From Nonomuraea sp. MG754425 (GTDB lineage Bacteria > Actinomycetota > Actinomycetes > Streptosporangiales > Streptosporangiaceae): a DNA stretch of 33,751 bases. Under the pieces are notes generated by a model. It was not told the DNA's origin. It ran no database searches and worked only from the letters and a program-made list of their open reading frames with translations. The stretch covers positions 1-33,751 of the forward strand of contig NZ_SSXE01000147.1 in the NCBI RefSeq assembly GCF_021699195.1, in the 5' to 3' direction. Position 1 is the first letter of the stretch, and each line of letters starts with the position of its first letter. A program made the translations under genes and the position numbers. Below, in pieces: positions 7,765 to 17,207 of the stretch.

Positions 7765-8469
7765 ATGGTGGATTGTCCGGACGCGGTGTTCGCGTTTCGC
7801 GGTGAAGACGAACTGCCGTATGTCTACCTGTTCTTCGGCGCGATGATGCGGCGTATGTTCCAGGATCCGGACAGCGGAGAAGCGCATACCGATTACAAGG
7901 ACCGGAACGGTGACTCTCAGCCGGCGGACACGTACGCGGTGCCGTACGGGACGTTCTGGCCACACCTCGACGAGAAGCTGGGACCGGGTCCGGTGGACTG
8001 CTACCTGAAGCCGGCAGGAAAGGTCCAGGTGCACGGGCTGACGAAGACGGCCACGGGCTTCACGAAGGTGTCGTGGCATCCGCAGCGGAACATCGAGCCG
8101 GAGTGCGAGAACGGCGTCCTGCAGCAGCCGGAGCTGGCAACCGTGTCGGGAATGTGCGAGACCGAGCATCCCGATCACGTGCTGCTGTTCGGAACGTCAG
8201 GCGGCAAGCCGGTGTACTGGGTCTGGAACCTGAACGATCCCGACGTCATCCACGCTCCGGTGGCACTGCCACAGGGGCAGGGCCAGGTGCAGGCGGCGTT
8301 CCTGGGGTACGACAGGCCCAAGAATTCGAAGATCCCGATCACCCGGCTGTACTCGAGGACGGACGGCGGATTCACCGAGACCGCCTACACGATCACGACG
8401 ACGGCCAAGGGACATCAGTTCGTCCAGCAGCCCGGGGCGGCGCGGTTCCTGTCGGCGGGGGGGAGCTGA
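7765..8469 (+). CDS. Unknown protein, first gene of the DUF6603 operon
   Basis: ATG 7765 with AAGG just upstream gives 234 aa. There is no signal peptide or transmembrane helix. The sequence is rich in aromatic residues and short beta-prone stretches (HVLLFGTSGGKPVYWVWNL), and a beta-rich fold is likely. Cys residues around 74, 113 and 129 are scattered. I recognise no catalytic motif or family. Its stop lies two bases before the GTG of the DUF6603 gene, which argues for one transcript and a shared task. Its N-terminus (CPDAVFAFRGEDELPYVYLFFG) is not an export signal. Confidence 0.7.
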   Translation: MVDCPDAVFAFRGEDELPYVYLFFGAMMRRMFQDPDSGEAHTDYKDRNGDSQPADTYAVPYGTFWPHLDEKLGPGPVDCYLKPAGKVQVHGLTKTATGFTKVSWHPQRNIEPECENGVLQQPELATVSGMCETEHPDHVLLFGTSGGKPVYWVWNLNDPDVIHAPVALPQGQGQVQAAFLGYDRPKNSKIPITRLYSRTDGGFTETAYTITTTAKGHQFVQQPGAARFLSAGGS

Positions 8470-8471
8470 TC

Positions 8472-11183
8472 GTGCCGAATCCGGGGGAGGGGCTGCCCGA
8501 CGGGATCGTCCCGGCGCTGACGCAGGCGAGCCTGGTGATCCGGTTCCCGTCCGGCAAGAAGCCGGTCGAGCTGGGGATGCGGCTGGGCGGCGAACTGGCC
8601 GGGCGGGCGTGGACGGTGGGGCTGGCCAGCGCGGTTCCCCAGACCGGCGGCAAGCGGGCCACGCTGGTGGTGGCGGGTGTGCGGGTGGAGGCGGGGTTCG
8701 GGCCACGGATTCCCGAGAACCTGGCCAAGGTCCGCGCGCTGGGACTGATCGCCCACACCGGCGAGGTCGCGGCCGGCGAGGCGAAGGCCCTGCTGGCGCT
8801 GGTGCCCGGGGATCCCGCAGGGTTTCCGGCCCCGGACGCGCAGGCGCTGGCGGGCAAGGTCGCCGCCGGCATCGAGGTGGAGCTCGACGGCGCCTCCCGA
8901 GGGGTGTGGGCGGCGCTGGACGGCGGCACGAAGGACAAGAAGAGCAAGAAGCCCGCGCCGGTGACCGGCGGGCCGGGCGGCGCGGACGTCTCGGCGACGG
9001 GTTGGGTGGAGATCGACAAGGAAGTGGGACCGCTCCGGCTACGCCGGCTGGGAGTGGGGTTCGGCGGCGACCGCCTGCGGCTGATGGCCGACGCGTCGGT
9101 GAGCCTGGGCGGCCTGGTGTTCGACGCGGTGGGCCTCGGGCTGGCGGTGGAGCTGAAGTCCTACGCCGTTGAGGCCACCCTGGACGGGCTGGGGCTGGCC
9201 TGGCGAGCGGACCCGGTGTACATCGCCGGCGCGCTGGTCCGCGACAGTCATCCGCCCAAACCGGTGCGGCTGCTGGTCGGCGGGCTGCTGGTGGTCAAGA
9301 CGCCGCAGATCACGTTCTCGGCCGCGGGGATGTACGCCGAACTGGAGTCGGGGGCGGCGTCGGTGTTCGTGATCGGGGAGGTGGCCGGGCTGCGGATCCC
9401 GGTCGGCCCCGTGGAGATCACCGGGGTACTGGGCGGATTCGGCTACAACTCCCACCTGGCGATCCCGGACAACCCTGAGCAGGTGGCGACGTTCCCGCTG
9501 GTGGCCGGACTCGCCGATTCGGGGGTGATCTCCGCGGACGAGGGGCCCGCGAAGGCGCTGGAGAAGCTGGAGAAGCTGATCAGCCCCGCGCGCGGGGAGA
9601 TCTGGCTCGCGGCCGGGCTCGAGTTCACGGTATTCGAGCTGGTCAAGGCCAACGTAGTCGTGGGGGTGGCGGTCGCTCCCAACGATCTGACGATCGCGGT
9701 GCTGGGGGTCGCACGCGCGCAGTTTCCCCTCAAGGGCACCGCCTACGTGAAGGCGACGCTCGGGCTGCGCGCCATCTACCGCAAGTCGACCGGGGAGCTG
9801 TCGGTTCGCGGGGCCCTCGACCCGGGCGAGTCGTACCTGATCGATCCCGGCTGCCGGCTGATGGGCGGGTTCGCGGTGGCCACCTGGGTGGAGCCGTCGA
9901 AGCATGCCGGCGACTTCGTGATCACGATGGGCGGCTACCTGCCCGGCTACGCCGTGCCGGAGCACTACCCCAAGGTGGCTGCGATCGGCTTCGACTGGCA
10001 GGTGGACGACTCGCTGACCATGACGGGCGGCTGCTACGCGGCGGTGACGCCCCGCATGCTGATGGTGGGCGGACGCCTGAAGGTCGCCTACAGCAGCGAC
10101 GTGGTCGACGCGTCACTGGAAGCCCATGTCAACGCCCTGATCCAATGGGATCCGTTCTATTTCATGGTCGACATCGGGATCAGCGTCCGTGTCGTCGTGC
10201 ATCTGGCCATCATTCCCGACCTGAACCTGCACGTGTCCCTGACGGTGTGGGGTCCGCCCACCGGCGGCACGGCCACACTGGAGCTGCCGCTCATTCCCGA
10301 CATCACCCTTCACTTCGGCGCCGACAGACCGTCCAAGCCCGACTATCTGGACTGGGCACAGTTCCATCAGCGCATTCTCGGTAACCAGAAGCTGCAGGTC
10401 GTACCCGTCGAGGGCATGCTGCTTGAGCAGGCCGCCACCGACGCCGAGGCGAAGGTGCCGCGGGTGAACGCGCATGGGTTCGCCGTGATCGCCCGCTCAC
10501 CCGTCCCGTGCACCGCGATCAGCACGCAGAAGGTGGGGGCCGGAGCCGGGGCGCAGCTTCAGGGCGCCGGCACGATCTCGATCCGGCCGATGGGCGTCTC
10601 AGGCGCGGCTTCCGCCGCCACGCTGTCGGTCGCGCACACGCCCCTGGGGTCAACGACGGCCTCGCCGGTGGACGTGTCCAAGTGGCGGCTCGAACCTGTC
10701 CGTCAGAACATCCCGGTCAGCGTATGGGATACGCCCCTGAAGACGGCCGATGAGCAGGTACGCCCGGGCCAGGAACTCCTGCGTGACCAGTTGATGGGGG
10801 CGACGCTCACCGTTCCCGCCCCCACCGCGGGGGATCAGCTCGGCCCCATGCCCAAGAGCCGGCTGGAGTACGAGGGCGAGGACGCGGGCTTGCTGCCGCT
10901 GAGCGGCACGAAAGCCGACCAGCAGCAGATCACTGCCGGGAACGGCCGCCAGGAGGTGCGCCAGGGGCTGCAGGCGGCCGGCGCTCAGCGGGCGGCGCTC
11001 TGCGATGAGCTGGCGCGCCTGGGGCTGCGGCCGGGTGACCCGCAGGCGCCACCGGTGGACGCGCTCGGCGAGTACGGGAGCCGGGCGTGGTCGTATCTGG
11101 ACGCCGACCCGCTGATGTCCGCGGGCCCGCCGCCTGCGGCGCCTCCGCCGGTCGTCGCCGCGCGTCAGGAGGCGCTGGTATGA
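8472..11183 (+). CDS. DUF6603-type large beta-rich protein
   Basis: GTG 8472 lies two bases after the previous stop, with a GGGGGAG ribosome site, giving 903 aa. Residues 1-150 form an N-terminal beta domain, followed by a Lys-rich linker (KDKKSKKP near 155). From about 175 to 640 runs a long Gly-rich amphipathic beta repeat region with segments such as GLGLAWRADPVYIAGA and VYVKATLGLRA-like strands. I associate this pattern with the DUF6603 family, which is uncharacterised. The last 260 residues are Ala/Pro-rich and lower in complexity. There is no signal peptide. The long amphipathic strands could build a solenoid or barrel, which is inference. Its stop overlaps the next ATG. It is likely a structural scaffold for the locus. 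Confidence 0.75.
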   Translation: MPNPGEGLPDGIVPALTQASLVIRFPSGKKPVELGMRLGGELAGRAWTVGLASAVPQTGGKRATLVVAGVRVEAGFGPRIPENLAKVRALGLIAHTGEVAAGEAKALLALVPGDPAGFPAPDAQALAGKVAAGIEVELDGASRGVWAALDGGTKDKKSKKPAPVTGGPGGADVSATGWVEIDKEVGPLRLRRLGVGFGGDRLRLMADASVSLGGLVFDAVGLGLAVELKSYAVEATLDGLGLAWRADPVYIAGALVRDSHPPKPVRLLVGGLLVVKTPQITFSAAGMYAELESGAASVFVIGEVAGLRIPVGPVEITGVLGGFGYNSHLAIPDNPEQVATFPLVAGLADSGVISADEGPAKALEKLEKLISPARGEIWLAAGLEFTVFELVKANVVVGVAVAPNDLTIAVLGVARAQFPLKGTAYVKATLGLRAIYRKSTGELSVRGALDPGESYLIDPGCRLMGGFAVATWVEPSKHAGDFVITMGGYLPGYAVPEHYPKVAAIGFDWQVDDSLTMTGGCYAAVTPRMLMVGGRLKVAYSSDVVDASLEAHVNALIQWDPFYFMVDIGISVRVVVHLAIIPDLNLHVSLTVWGPPTGGTATLELPLIPDITLHFGADRPSKPDYLDWAQFHQRILGNQKLQVVPVEGMLLEQAATDAEAKVPRVNAHGFAVIARSPVPCTAISTQKVGAGAGAQLQGAGTISIRPMGVSGAASAATLSVAHTPLGSTTASPVDVSKWRLEPVRQNIPVSVWDTPLKTADEQVRPGQELLRDQLMGATLTVPAPTAGDQLGPMPKSRLEYEGEDAGLLPLSGTKADQQQITAGNGRQEVRQGLQAAGAQRAALCDELARLGLRPGDPQAPPVDALGEYGSRAWSYLDADPLMSAGPPPAAPPPVVAARQEALV

Positions 11184-13444
11184 CCACGCCCAAGGAAGCG
11201 CAGGTCTCCCTGGTCAGCAGCTACGTCCCGGCGGTGGAGGGCGGCACCTACACGATCACCTTCGCCCAGTCCGTCGATGAGCAGGCAAAACACGTCGCCG
11301 ACGTTCCCCCGGGAACGTGCACCGTGCGTGTGGACGCGCCCAGGTTCGCCCTGGACCCCACGGAGGTCGTCGCGGTGCATCCCCCGCCGGCCGGGTCCGG
11401 CAACTTCGGCAGGATCCTCCCGCACCTCGTGGCGACCAGCCGGATGCTGCCGTGGGCCAGGGACGTGCACGGCGACCCGAACGTCCCGTGGCTGGCGCTG
11501 CTGCTGCTCGCCGACGCCGAAGTGGTCGTCGACCCCGCGAGCGGGGACTCGGTCACCGCCCGTACCGCCGCCACGCTGGCGGCCGACGCGCCGCGTCCCG
11601 ACAAGACGCTGTTCCCCGCGCTGCAGGTCGCGGCCGACGAGCACGCCGTGCCGTGCCGCACGATGGACGTCCGCCTCGACGCCCTCACCGGCGTGATGCC
11701 GGCCCGTGAGGAACTGCCCTGGCTCGCGTACGTGCGCGATGTCACCGCGGGCGACGAGACGGTCGGACTCGAGCCAGGCGCGCACAGCGTCCTGATGGCC
11801 AATCGTTTTCCGCGGGCCAAGTCCCGCTACACCGCCGCCGTGGTGTCGCTGGAAGGACTCACCGGCTACACCTTCTGCGGCGGCAAGGACAAGGTGCCCG
11901 CCGGCACCGAGTTCGTCCGGCTGGTGGTGCTGTGGTCGTGGACGCTGAACTCCGACCCCGACGCCCCGGGGTACGACTTCGCGGGGCTGGCCGAGAACCT
12001 CATCAAGCAGAAGGACGACCTGCTGCGCGTATATCCGGGCCACGACGACGGCACCACCACCACGGCCTCTGCCAAGGCCCAGGTCAGTGCCCGGCTTCAG
12101 GACGGTTATGTGCCGGTCGTCCACCGGCTGCCGAGCGGGGAGCAGACTCCGGCCTGGTACCGGGGGCCGTTCACTCCCCGGCCCGCCGCACCGCTGCCCG
12201 CGGCCGTCCAGCCGTTCACCTCGGCCGACGCCGCCCTGATCTACCAGCCCGAGCAGGGCGTTTTCGACGTCAGTTACGCCTGCGCCTACACCTTGGGGCA
12301 ACTGGTCGCGCTCGCGCACCCGCAGGTGCTGAAAACTCTCGGCGCTCAGCGGGAGAAGGTGCTGGCCCGGTTGCGCGGCTGGCTGGCGGAGACCGGAGCC
12401 GACCCGGCCCGCTCCGCACGATGGCTGGTCAGCCCGGCACTTGAGGCCGGCTCCACCACACGTCAGAAACTGGACAGTCTGCTGAGCTGCGGCCTGGCGG
12501 GCCGCATCACGACCCTGCTGAACTCCGGCGGCGGCGGGCAGGACGGCCATCACACCCCCGCCGCCGAAGTCGGCCCGGGGCTCGCCGCGGTCATCGCGCG
12601 CATGAGCGCGGTCGGCGGCAGCGTACGCGAGGGCGACGGCGACCCCGTCGCCGCGTTCGCGCGGGCGGTCGTGGACCAGACGACGGCCGGTCACGACCAG
12701 GAGTTGGCGCGGGTGCTCGCCCACGCCGACGGCTGGCTGGGGCAGGTGCCGTTCGGGCATCTGGTCGCCCACCAGGAGATGTTGCCTCCCGAAAGCGTAC
12801 GGTTCTTCTTCGTCGACAAGCAGTGGATCGACGCCTTGGGCGCGGGCGCGTGCTCCGTCGGCGCGATCACCTCGCTGGACCACAAGCTGGGCGGGGGAGC
12901 GAGCACCCCGTACACGGCGGGCTGCCTGCTTCGCTCGGCGCTGATCCGCGACTGGCCGAAACTGAGCGTCGAGGTCACCGAGCCCGACGACGTCGATTCC
13001 GCGAGCTTCCACGTGCACGCCTCCCACCCGCTGCCGGACGTGCTGCAACTGTTGTTCACCCACATCCCCGGACGGATCCTCCTGCGCGAGCCGCCGCACG
13101 GGGTGAGCATCGGCATCGACACCCTCAACAACGGCGGCGAGCTGGGGTTGCGTGCCCCTTGTTCCTTCGTCGCGGAGGACGGCACCATCCAGCCGGTGGG
13201 GAAAGGGTTGACCAACGCCATGGTGTCCCTGACCGGATGCATGAAGGGACCCGGCGCCGACGTGCTGCGCATGACCGGCGACAAAACCGACTGCCTCACG
13301 GCGCGGGTGAAAGCCAAACTCGCCGAGCAGAAGACCAAGGACGGCAAGCCCTTGCAGCACACCCTGACTCCGGCGTCGCTGGCCCTGCAACTGCTCAACG
13401 GCGCCGGCCGCCTCGTCTTCACCCCGAACCCGGCGAACAAGTGA
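11180..13444 (+). CDS. Large unknown protein (754 aa), widespread uncharacterised family
   Basis: ATG 11180 overlaps the DUF6603 stop (ATGA) and follows AGGAGG at 11167-11172. No export signal or membrane helix is seen. The N-terminal third is beta-rich. The middle contains DVSYACAYTLGQLVAL followed by an amphipathic helix. The C-terminal third carries a conserved-looking signature: W-x-D-A-L-x-A-G-A around 580, then GCLLRSALIRDWPKL, then LREPPHGVSIGID. From memory this signature recurs in large uncharacterised proteins of myxobacteria, cyanobacteria and other phyla that lie beside similar giant beta-rich genes. No catalytic residues are evident. A structural or binding role in an assembled complex is inferred. 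Confidence 0.75.
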   Translation: MTTPKEAQVSLVSSYVPAVEGGTYTITFAQSVDEQAKHVADVPPGTCTVRVDAPRFALDPTEVVAVHPPPAGSGNFGRILPHLVATSRMLPWARDVHGDPNVPWLALLLLADAEVVVDPASGDSVTARTAATLAADAPRPDKTLFPALQVAADEHAVPCRTMDVRLDALTGVMPAREELPWLAYVRDVTAGDETVGLEPGAHSVLMANRFPRAKSRYTAAVVSLEGLTGYTFCGGKDKVPAGTEFVRLVVLWSWTLNSDPDAPGYDFAGLAENLIKQKDDLLRVYPGHDDGTTTTASAKAQVSARLQDGYVPVVHRLPSGEQTPAWYRGPFTPRPAAPLPAAVQPFTSADAALIYQPEQGVFDVSYACAYTLGQLVALAHPQVLKTLGAQREKVLARLRGWLAETGADPARSARWLVSPALEAGSTTRQKLDSLLSCGLAGRITTLLNSGGGGQDGHHTPAAEVGPGLAAVIARMSAVGGSVREGDGDPVAAFARAVVDQTTAGHDQELARVLAHADGWLGQVPFGHLVAHQEMLPPESVRFFFVDKQWIDALGAGACSVGAITSLDHKLGGGASTPYTAGCLLRSALIRDWPKLSVEVTEPDDVDSASFHVHASHPLPDVLQLLFTHIPGRILLREPPHGVSIGIDTLNNGGELGLRAPCSFVAEDGTIQPVGKGLTNAMVSLTGCMKGPGADVLRMTGDKTDCLTARVKAKLAEQKTKDGKPLQHTLTPASLALQLLNGAGRLVFTPNPANK

Positions 13445-13457
13445 AAGAGATCCGGCC

Positions 13458-16400
13458 ATGACCGACCCGAACGTGGTGATCGTGCCGATCCGCGTCGACG
13501 CCCTGATGGTCAACCACGCGGTCGCCCAGGACTCCTTCTACCGGGCTCCGCTGAACTTCAGGAACGACTTCACCGATCCCGAGCCCGAGCCGTTGCTCCA
13601 GCCCGCGTTCACGTTCGGCAAGCAGGGGGGCATGCACCTGCACTGGCACCTGCCCCGCGCTCTGGGCCACGGCCGCGTCGCCACGGACACGGGCGGGCGG
13701 ATCCGCTTCCCCAAGGTGCCCAACCGCTGGCTGGTGCTGCGCTACCACCACCCCGGCCAGCGGCCTTTCACCGATGCTCCCGACGCCGCCGGCTGGCTGG
13801 TCCACAGCGACCACCTGGCCGGCGACAACAAGAGCGCGACCTCCTGCGTCGGCCCCGAACTCTGGATGGGGCGCAACATCGACCTCGCCACCACCCCCTG
13901 GAAGGAGAGCGCGTCCAGCCCGCCCGCCCAGCACGGATTCGACTGGCCGCTGACCGTGCTCGGCCCGGGTCTGCCGAACTTCGCCGCGTTCCAGCCCTAT
14001 TGCCGGGACGTGTTCTCCCTGCACGATCCTCTCGCCGGCACCGGCGCCAAGCCCGCCACTCTGGAGGCGGGACCGCTGAGCTACCTGGTGGTGGGCTGGC
14101 ACGCCGACGGCGAGCATGACGTACTCCACCAAGGCGAGATCGACGCGGTGCTCGCCTTCTTCGGCACCCCCGAGCCCGAGCGGCACTCCGGAACCGCCCT
14201 CGAAGTGTTCGGCTGGCACCTGGACGGCGGCGACCCGGAGACGGTGACGCGCTCGCTCTACGCCGGGACCGTACTGGCCGTGGACTGGAACCCCGACCCC
14301 AAACGCCCGGCGCCGGCAGCCCCGGGCTATCCGGTCAACCCGGACGCGGTGAAGATCGCCATCGGGCACGACGCGGCCGACGCCACCGCCGCGCTGCTCG
14401 AACAGAACATGCCCGGCACGCTTGACGGTTTCGGGACGGTACGCAACAACGAGGCCGCCGACCTGCTCCACGCCTTCCAGATCGGCCACCTGGAAACGCT
14501 GGAAAGGGCCGCCACCGACGCGGGACGGGCTGAGCTGCTGGGCTCGCTGACGCACCGCCTCTGGTTCAAACCCACCCCCGGGGGCACGCAGTGGCGAGCA
14601 CACGGCCCGGGCGGCGACCACCCGGCTGAACCGCCGAAGGCGACTCGCGGCGCGCTGGCCACGCTCAACCAGGCCCAGAACACCTGCGACCAGGCCGCGC
14701 TGGAGGCCACCGCGCAACAACGCATCGTCCACGAGCTGTGGTGGCTGTCCAACACCAGCAAGGTGTCGGTCGGCGAAGACCTGACCCGCGCCACCCAGAA
14801 ACTCGCCGACCTCGCCAAGCGGCTCAAGGAAGCGCTGACCGGACGTGACAGGGCCAAAGACGAAGCGATCAAGGTCCTGCCCAAGGACTGGCACCTCAAG
14901 AACGTGCCCCGGCCACCCTTCAACCAGGCCGCCGACCCCGTCGTGCTGGTCCGCGGCGCCGGCACCGCCGAAGACATCACTCGTGACCTGCCCTGCCGCA
15001 CACCCGACCAGATCATCGGCTCCGCGACCGTGAAACCCGCCACCACGATCACGCCACCCGCGAATCCGCCCGTGCCCGCCCAGTGGCCATCGGTGATCGC
15101 CGGCCTGCCCGAAGACCTGAAGCCGCTGCCGGGCAAGCTGGCCGCCGAGCTGTACGTCCTGCACGCCGCCGCATGCCTCCTGCGCGCCGGCGGCAAGGAC
15201 CCGCTCGACGACACCCACCTGCTGGTGCAGGCACCCGGGAAACCGGCCGCGTACACGGCCTACTGGCAGCAGCCGTGGACGCCGCTGATGGTGCAGTGGA
15301 TGGCCAAATGCCTCCCTCTGCCGTACCAGTTGCCCGACCAGGGCGCCGAGTCCTGCTGGACCTTCGACGGGTCCGGTCGCCACCTGCGCTCCGACGGCGG
15401 CGCCGACGCCGTCAAGCAGGCCCTCAAAAAGATCAAACCGTACGACCTCAAAGGCCGATCCCTGCTCAGCAACGTGCCGGGCGTCACCCTCGCCCGTCAG
15501 GTCGACGCCTATCAGCGCACCCTGCCCGAGGACTCGCCCGGCTTCCGCGACCTGCGCGACCAGACCGGCAAGTGGGACCTGACCTGCCAGACCGTCACCG
15601 GACTGTCGGCTCTGCTGATCCGCCGCCGCCCCGGCGTCACCTTGGCCGAACCTCCCCTGGGACTCCAGCGTCACGCCGCCGAGGTTCCCGACCCGTCGCT
15701 GCCGTTCTGCCAGCCCGTCACGGCGGCGCACTTCGCGCTGGACAGGCTGGCGGTCGTGGACACCTTCGGGCGCGCCGTCGAGGTCATCCGCACTTCCGGC
15801 CATGAGCACAACAACCTGTCGTACCGGCCTGTCCGCTCACGTGACATGACCCCCGCCTACACCGTCAGCGACGACTACACCTACCGCTACGCCGAACTGC
15901 CACCACGCCTGCCGCAACCGATCCGGCTCACCATGGCCCCCTTGTCCCGCACCGCCACCACCTGCGATCCGACGACCGTCATGGACGCGGCCACCCGCGA
16001 CCGCGTCGTCGACACCCTCGCCGACCCCTTCCTGCGCGACGACACCCCGGTCTGCGGCTGGCTGGTCGTACGCGGCAACCCCGGCGGCCGGCCCCGCTGG
16101 CGGCTCGGCGTGTACGGCCCGCACGGCGAACCGCTGGGCGAGATCCGCCGCATCGGGCCCGACCACGACCCGAAGAACACCACGACTCCCGATCGCCGCG
16201 CCGTCACCTGGCAGGCCTTGCCCGGTTCCGCCGTCGCCACCCCGGCACACCTGTGGGAGGCGACCTTCACCGCCGCCTACCCCGGCCTGGCCGGCTTCCT
16301 GCACGCCCTGGTCGACGTCGACGCCGACTCCATCGCCGCCGGCGCCGGCAAGGCCACCGGCAAGGCCGACGCCCTGACCGACCTGGCCGCCACCATCGAC

Positions 16401-17207
16401 GCGAGCCTCCTGCACACCGGCGGAGCCCACCCCGCGACGGGTAACCGCATCGGCGCCGCCCTCGCCGCGGGGCGCGCCCTGGCGCTGGTCCGCGCCCGCG
16501 TCACTCTCGAACTCGACGGCCCGCCCCGCTTCGACCCCGCCCAGCCTGACAAGCCCGGCGATCCCGGCTATGAGCAGCGCCGCTGGCCGGTCCGGCTCGG
16601 TTTCGCCGCCGACCTGGCCGACGGCCTGATCGGCTACTACACCGCCCCATCGGCCGGCACACCCCTGGCCGGCGCGGCCGACTACAGCCGCCTGCACGCC
16701 GTGCACCTGCCCGCCACCACGTCCTCGTCGTACCTCACCGCCATCGGCACCGGCGCCGGCCTCACCGTGGCCGCCCGCCCGGCCGGTCTCACCGTCGACC
16801 CGGACGCCGCCGCCTACGTCACCCTGCTGATGGACCCGTTCACCGCCGTGCACGCCCACACCGGCATCCACCCGGTGATCGACCTCCGGCTACCCCTCGC
16901 CGCCGTCACCGACGTCCTGGACCGCCTGTCCCTGGCCGTCCCGCTCGGGCCGGCGCTCGCCCGCCTCATCCCGCCCGCCCCACCACCGGCGGGCGCCAAG
17001 GCCGCTCTGCCCGTGCTCGACCTGCCCTGCCCGGCCGCTCCGGGCCAATGGGGCTGGGCCGAACACGCCCGCCCTCCTGCCTCCAACCCCGCCGACCCCT
17101 GGGTCCACCACACGCTCACCACGACCGACAGCGATCCCCGCCTCGAACTCGGGACGCCCGACGTTCACGCCGGGTATCTCACCTACCGGAGCGGAACCCA
17201 CCAATGA
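13458..17207 (+). CDS. Very large unknown protein (1249 aa)
   Basis: ATG 13458 lies 13 bp after the previous stop, with AAAGAG upstream. The N-terminus reads IVPIRVDALMVN and is followed by a HLHWHLPRAL motif and VPNRWLVLRYHHPG. Later blocks include YLVVGWHADGEHD, a helical coiled-coil-like segment around 390-480 rich in Ala, Lys and Glu, and a C-terminal Ala/Pro/Asp-rich beta region. There is no signal peptide, transmembrane helix or enzyme motif. It stays adjacent to the 754-aa protein with minimal spacing, and its own stop overlaps the next ATG. Given size and order it is probably the largest structural component of the same complex. The family is not one I can name. Confidence 0.75.
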   Translation: MTDPNVVIVPIRVDALMVNHAVAQDSFYRAPLNFRNDFTDPEPEPLLQPAFTFGKQGGMHLHWHLPRALGHGRVATDTGGRIRFPKVPNRWLVLRYHHPGQRPFTDAPDAAGWLVHSDHLAGDNKSATSCVGPELWMGRNIDLATTPWKESASSPPAQHGFDWPLTVLGPGLPNFAAFQPYCRDVFSLHDPLAGTGAKPATLEAGPLSYLVVGWHADGEHDVLHQGEIDAVLAFFGTPEPERHSGTALEVFGWHLDGGDPETVTRSLYAGTVLAVDWNPDPKRPAPAAPGYPVNPDAVKIAIGHDAADATAALLEQNMPGTLDGFGTVRNNEAADLLHAFQIGHLETLERAATDAGRAELLGSLTHRLWFKPTPGGTQWRAHGPGGDHPAEPPKATRGALATLNQAQNTCDQAALEATAQQRIVHELWWLSNTSKVSVGEDLTRATQKLADLAKRLKEALTGRDRAKDEAIKVLPKDWHLKNVPRPPFNQAADPVVLVRGAGTAEDITRDLPCRTPDQIIGSATVKPATTITPPANPPVPAQWPSVIAGLPEDLKPLPGKLAAELYVLHAAACLLRAGGKDPLDDTHLLVQAPGKPAAYTAYWQQPWTPLMVQWMAKCLPLPYQLPDQGAESCWTFDGSGRHLRSDGGADAVKQALKKIKPYDLKGRSLLSNVPGVTLARQVDAYQRTLPEDSPGFRDLRDQTGKWDLTCQTVTGLSALLIRRRPGVTLAEPPLGLQRHAAEVPDPSLPFCQPVTAAHFALDRLAVVDTFGRAVEVIRTSGHEHNNLSYRPVRSRDMTPAYTVSDDYTYRYAELPPRLPQPIRLTMAPLSRTATTCDPTTVMDAATRDRVVDTLADPFLRDDTPVCGWLVVRGNPGGRPRWRLGVYGPHGEPLGEIRRIGPDHDPKNTTTPDRRAVTWQALPGSAVATPAHLWEATFTAAYPGLAGFLHALVDVDADSIAAGAGKATGKADALTDLAATIDASLLHTGGAHPATGNRIGAALAAGRALALVRARVTLELDGPPRFDPAQPDKPGDPGYEQRRWPVRLGFAADLADGLIGYYTAPSAGTPLAGAADYSRLHAVHLPATTSSSYLTAIGTGAGLTVAARPAGLTVDPDAAAYVTLLMDPFTAVHAHTGIHPVIDLRLPLAAVTDVLDRLSLAVPLGPALARLIPPAPPPAGAKAALPVLDLPCPAAPGQWGWAEHARPPASNPADPWVHHTLTTTDSDPRLELGTPDVHAGYLTYRSGTHQ

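Noticed and set aside
11165..15809. Long minus-strand open frames (782 and 796 aa) opposite the 754-aa and 1249-aa genes
   Set aside because: Low-complexity Gly/Arg/Val composition, no ribosome sites, and opposite genes with overlapping starts and consistent order.
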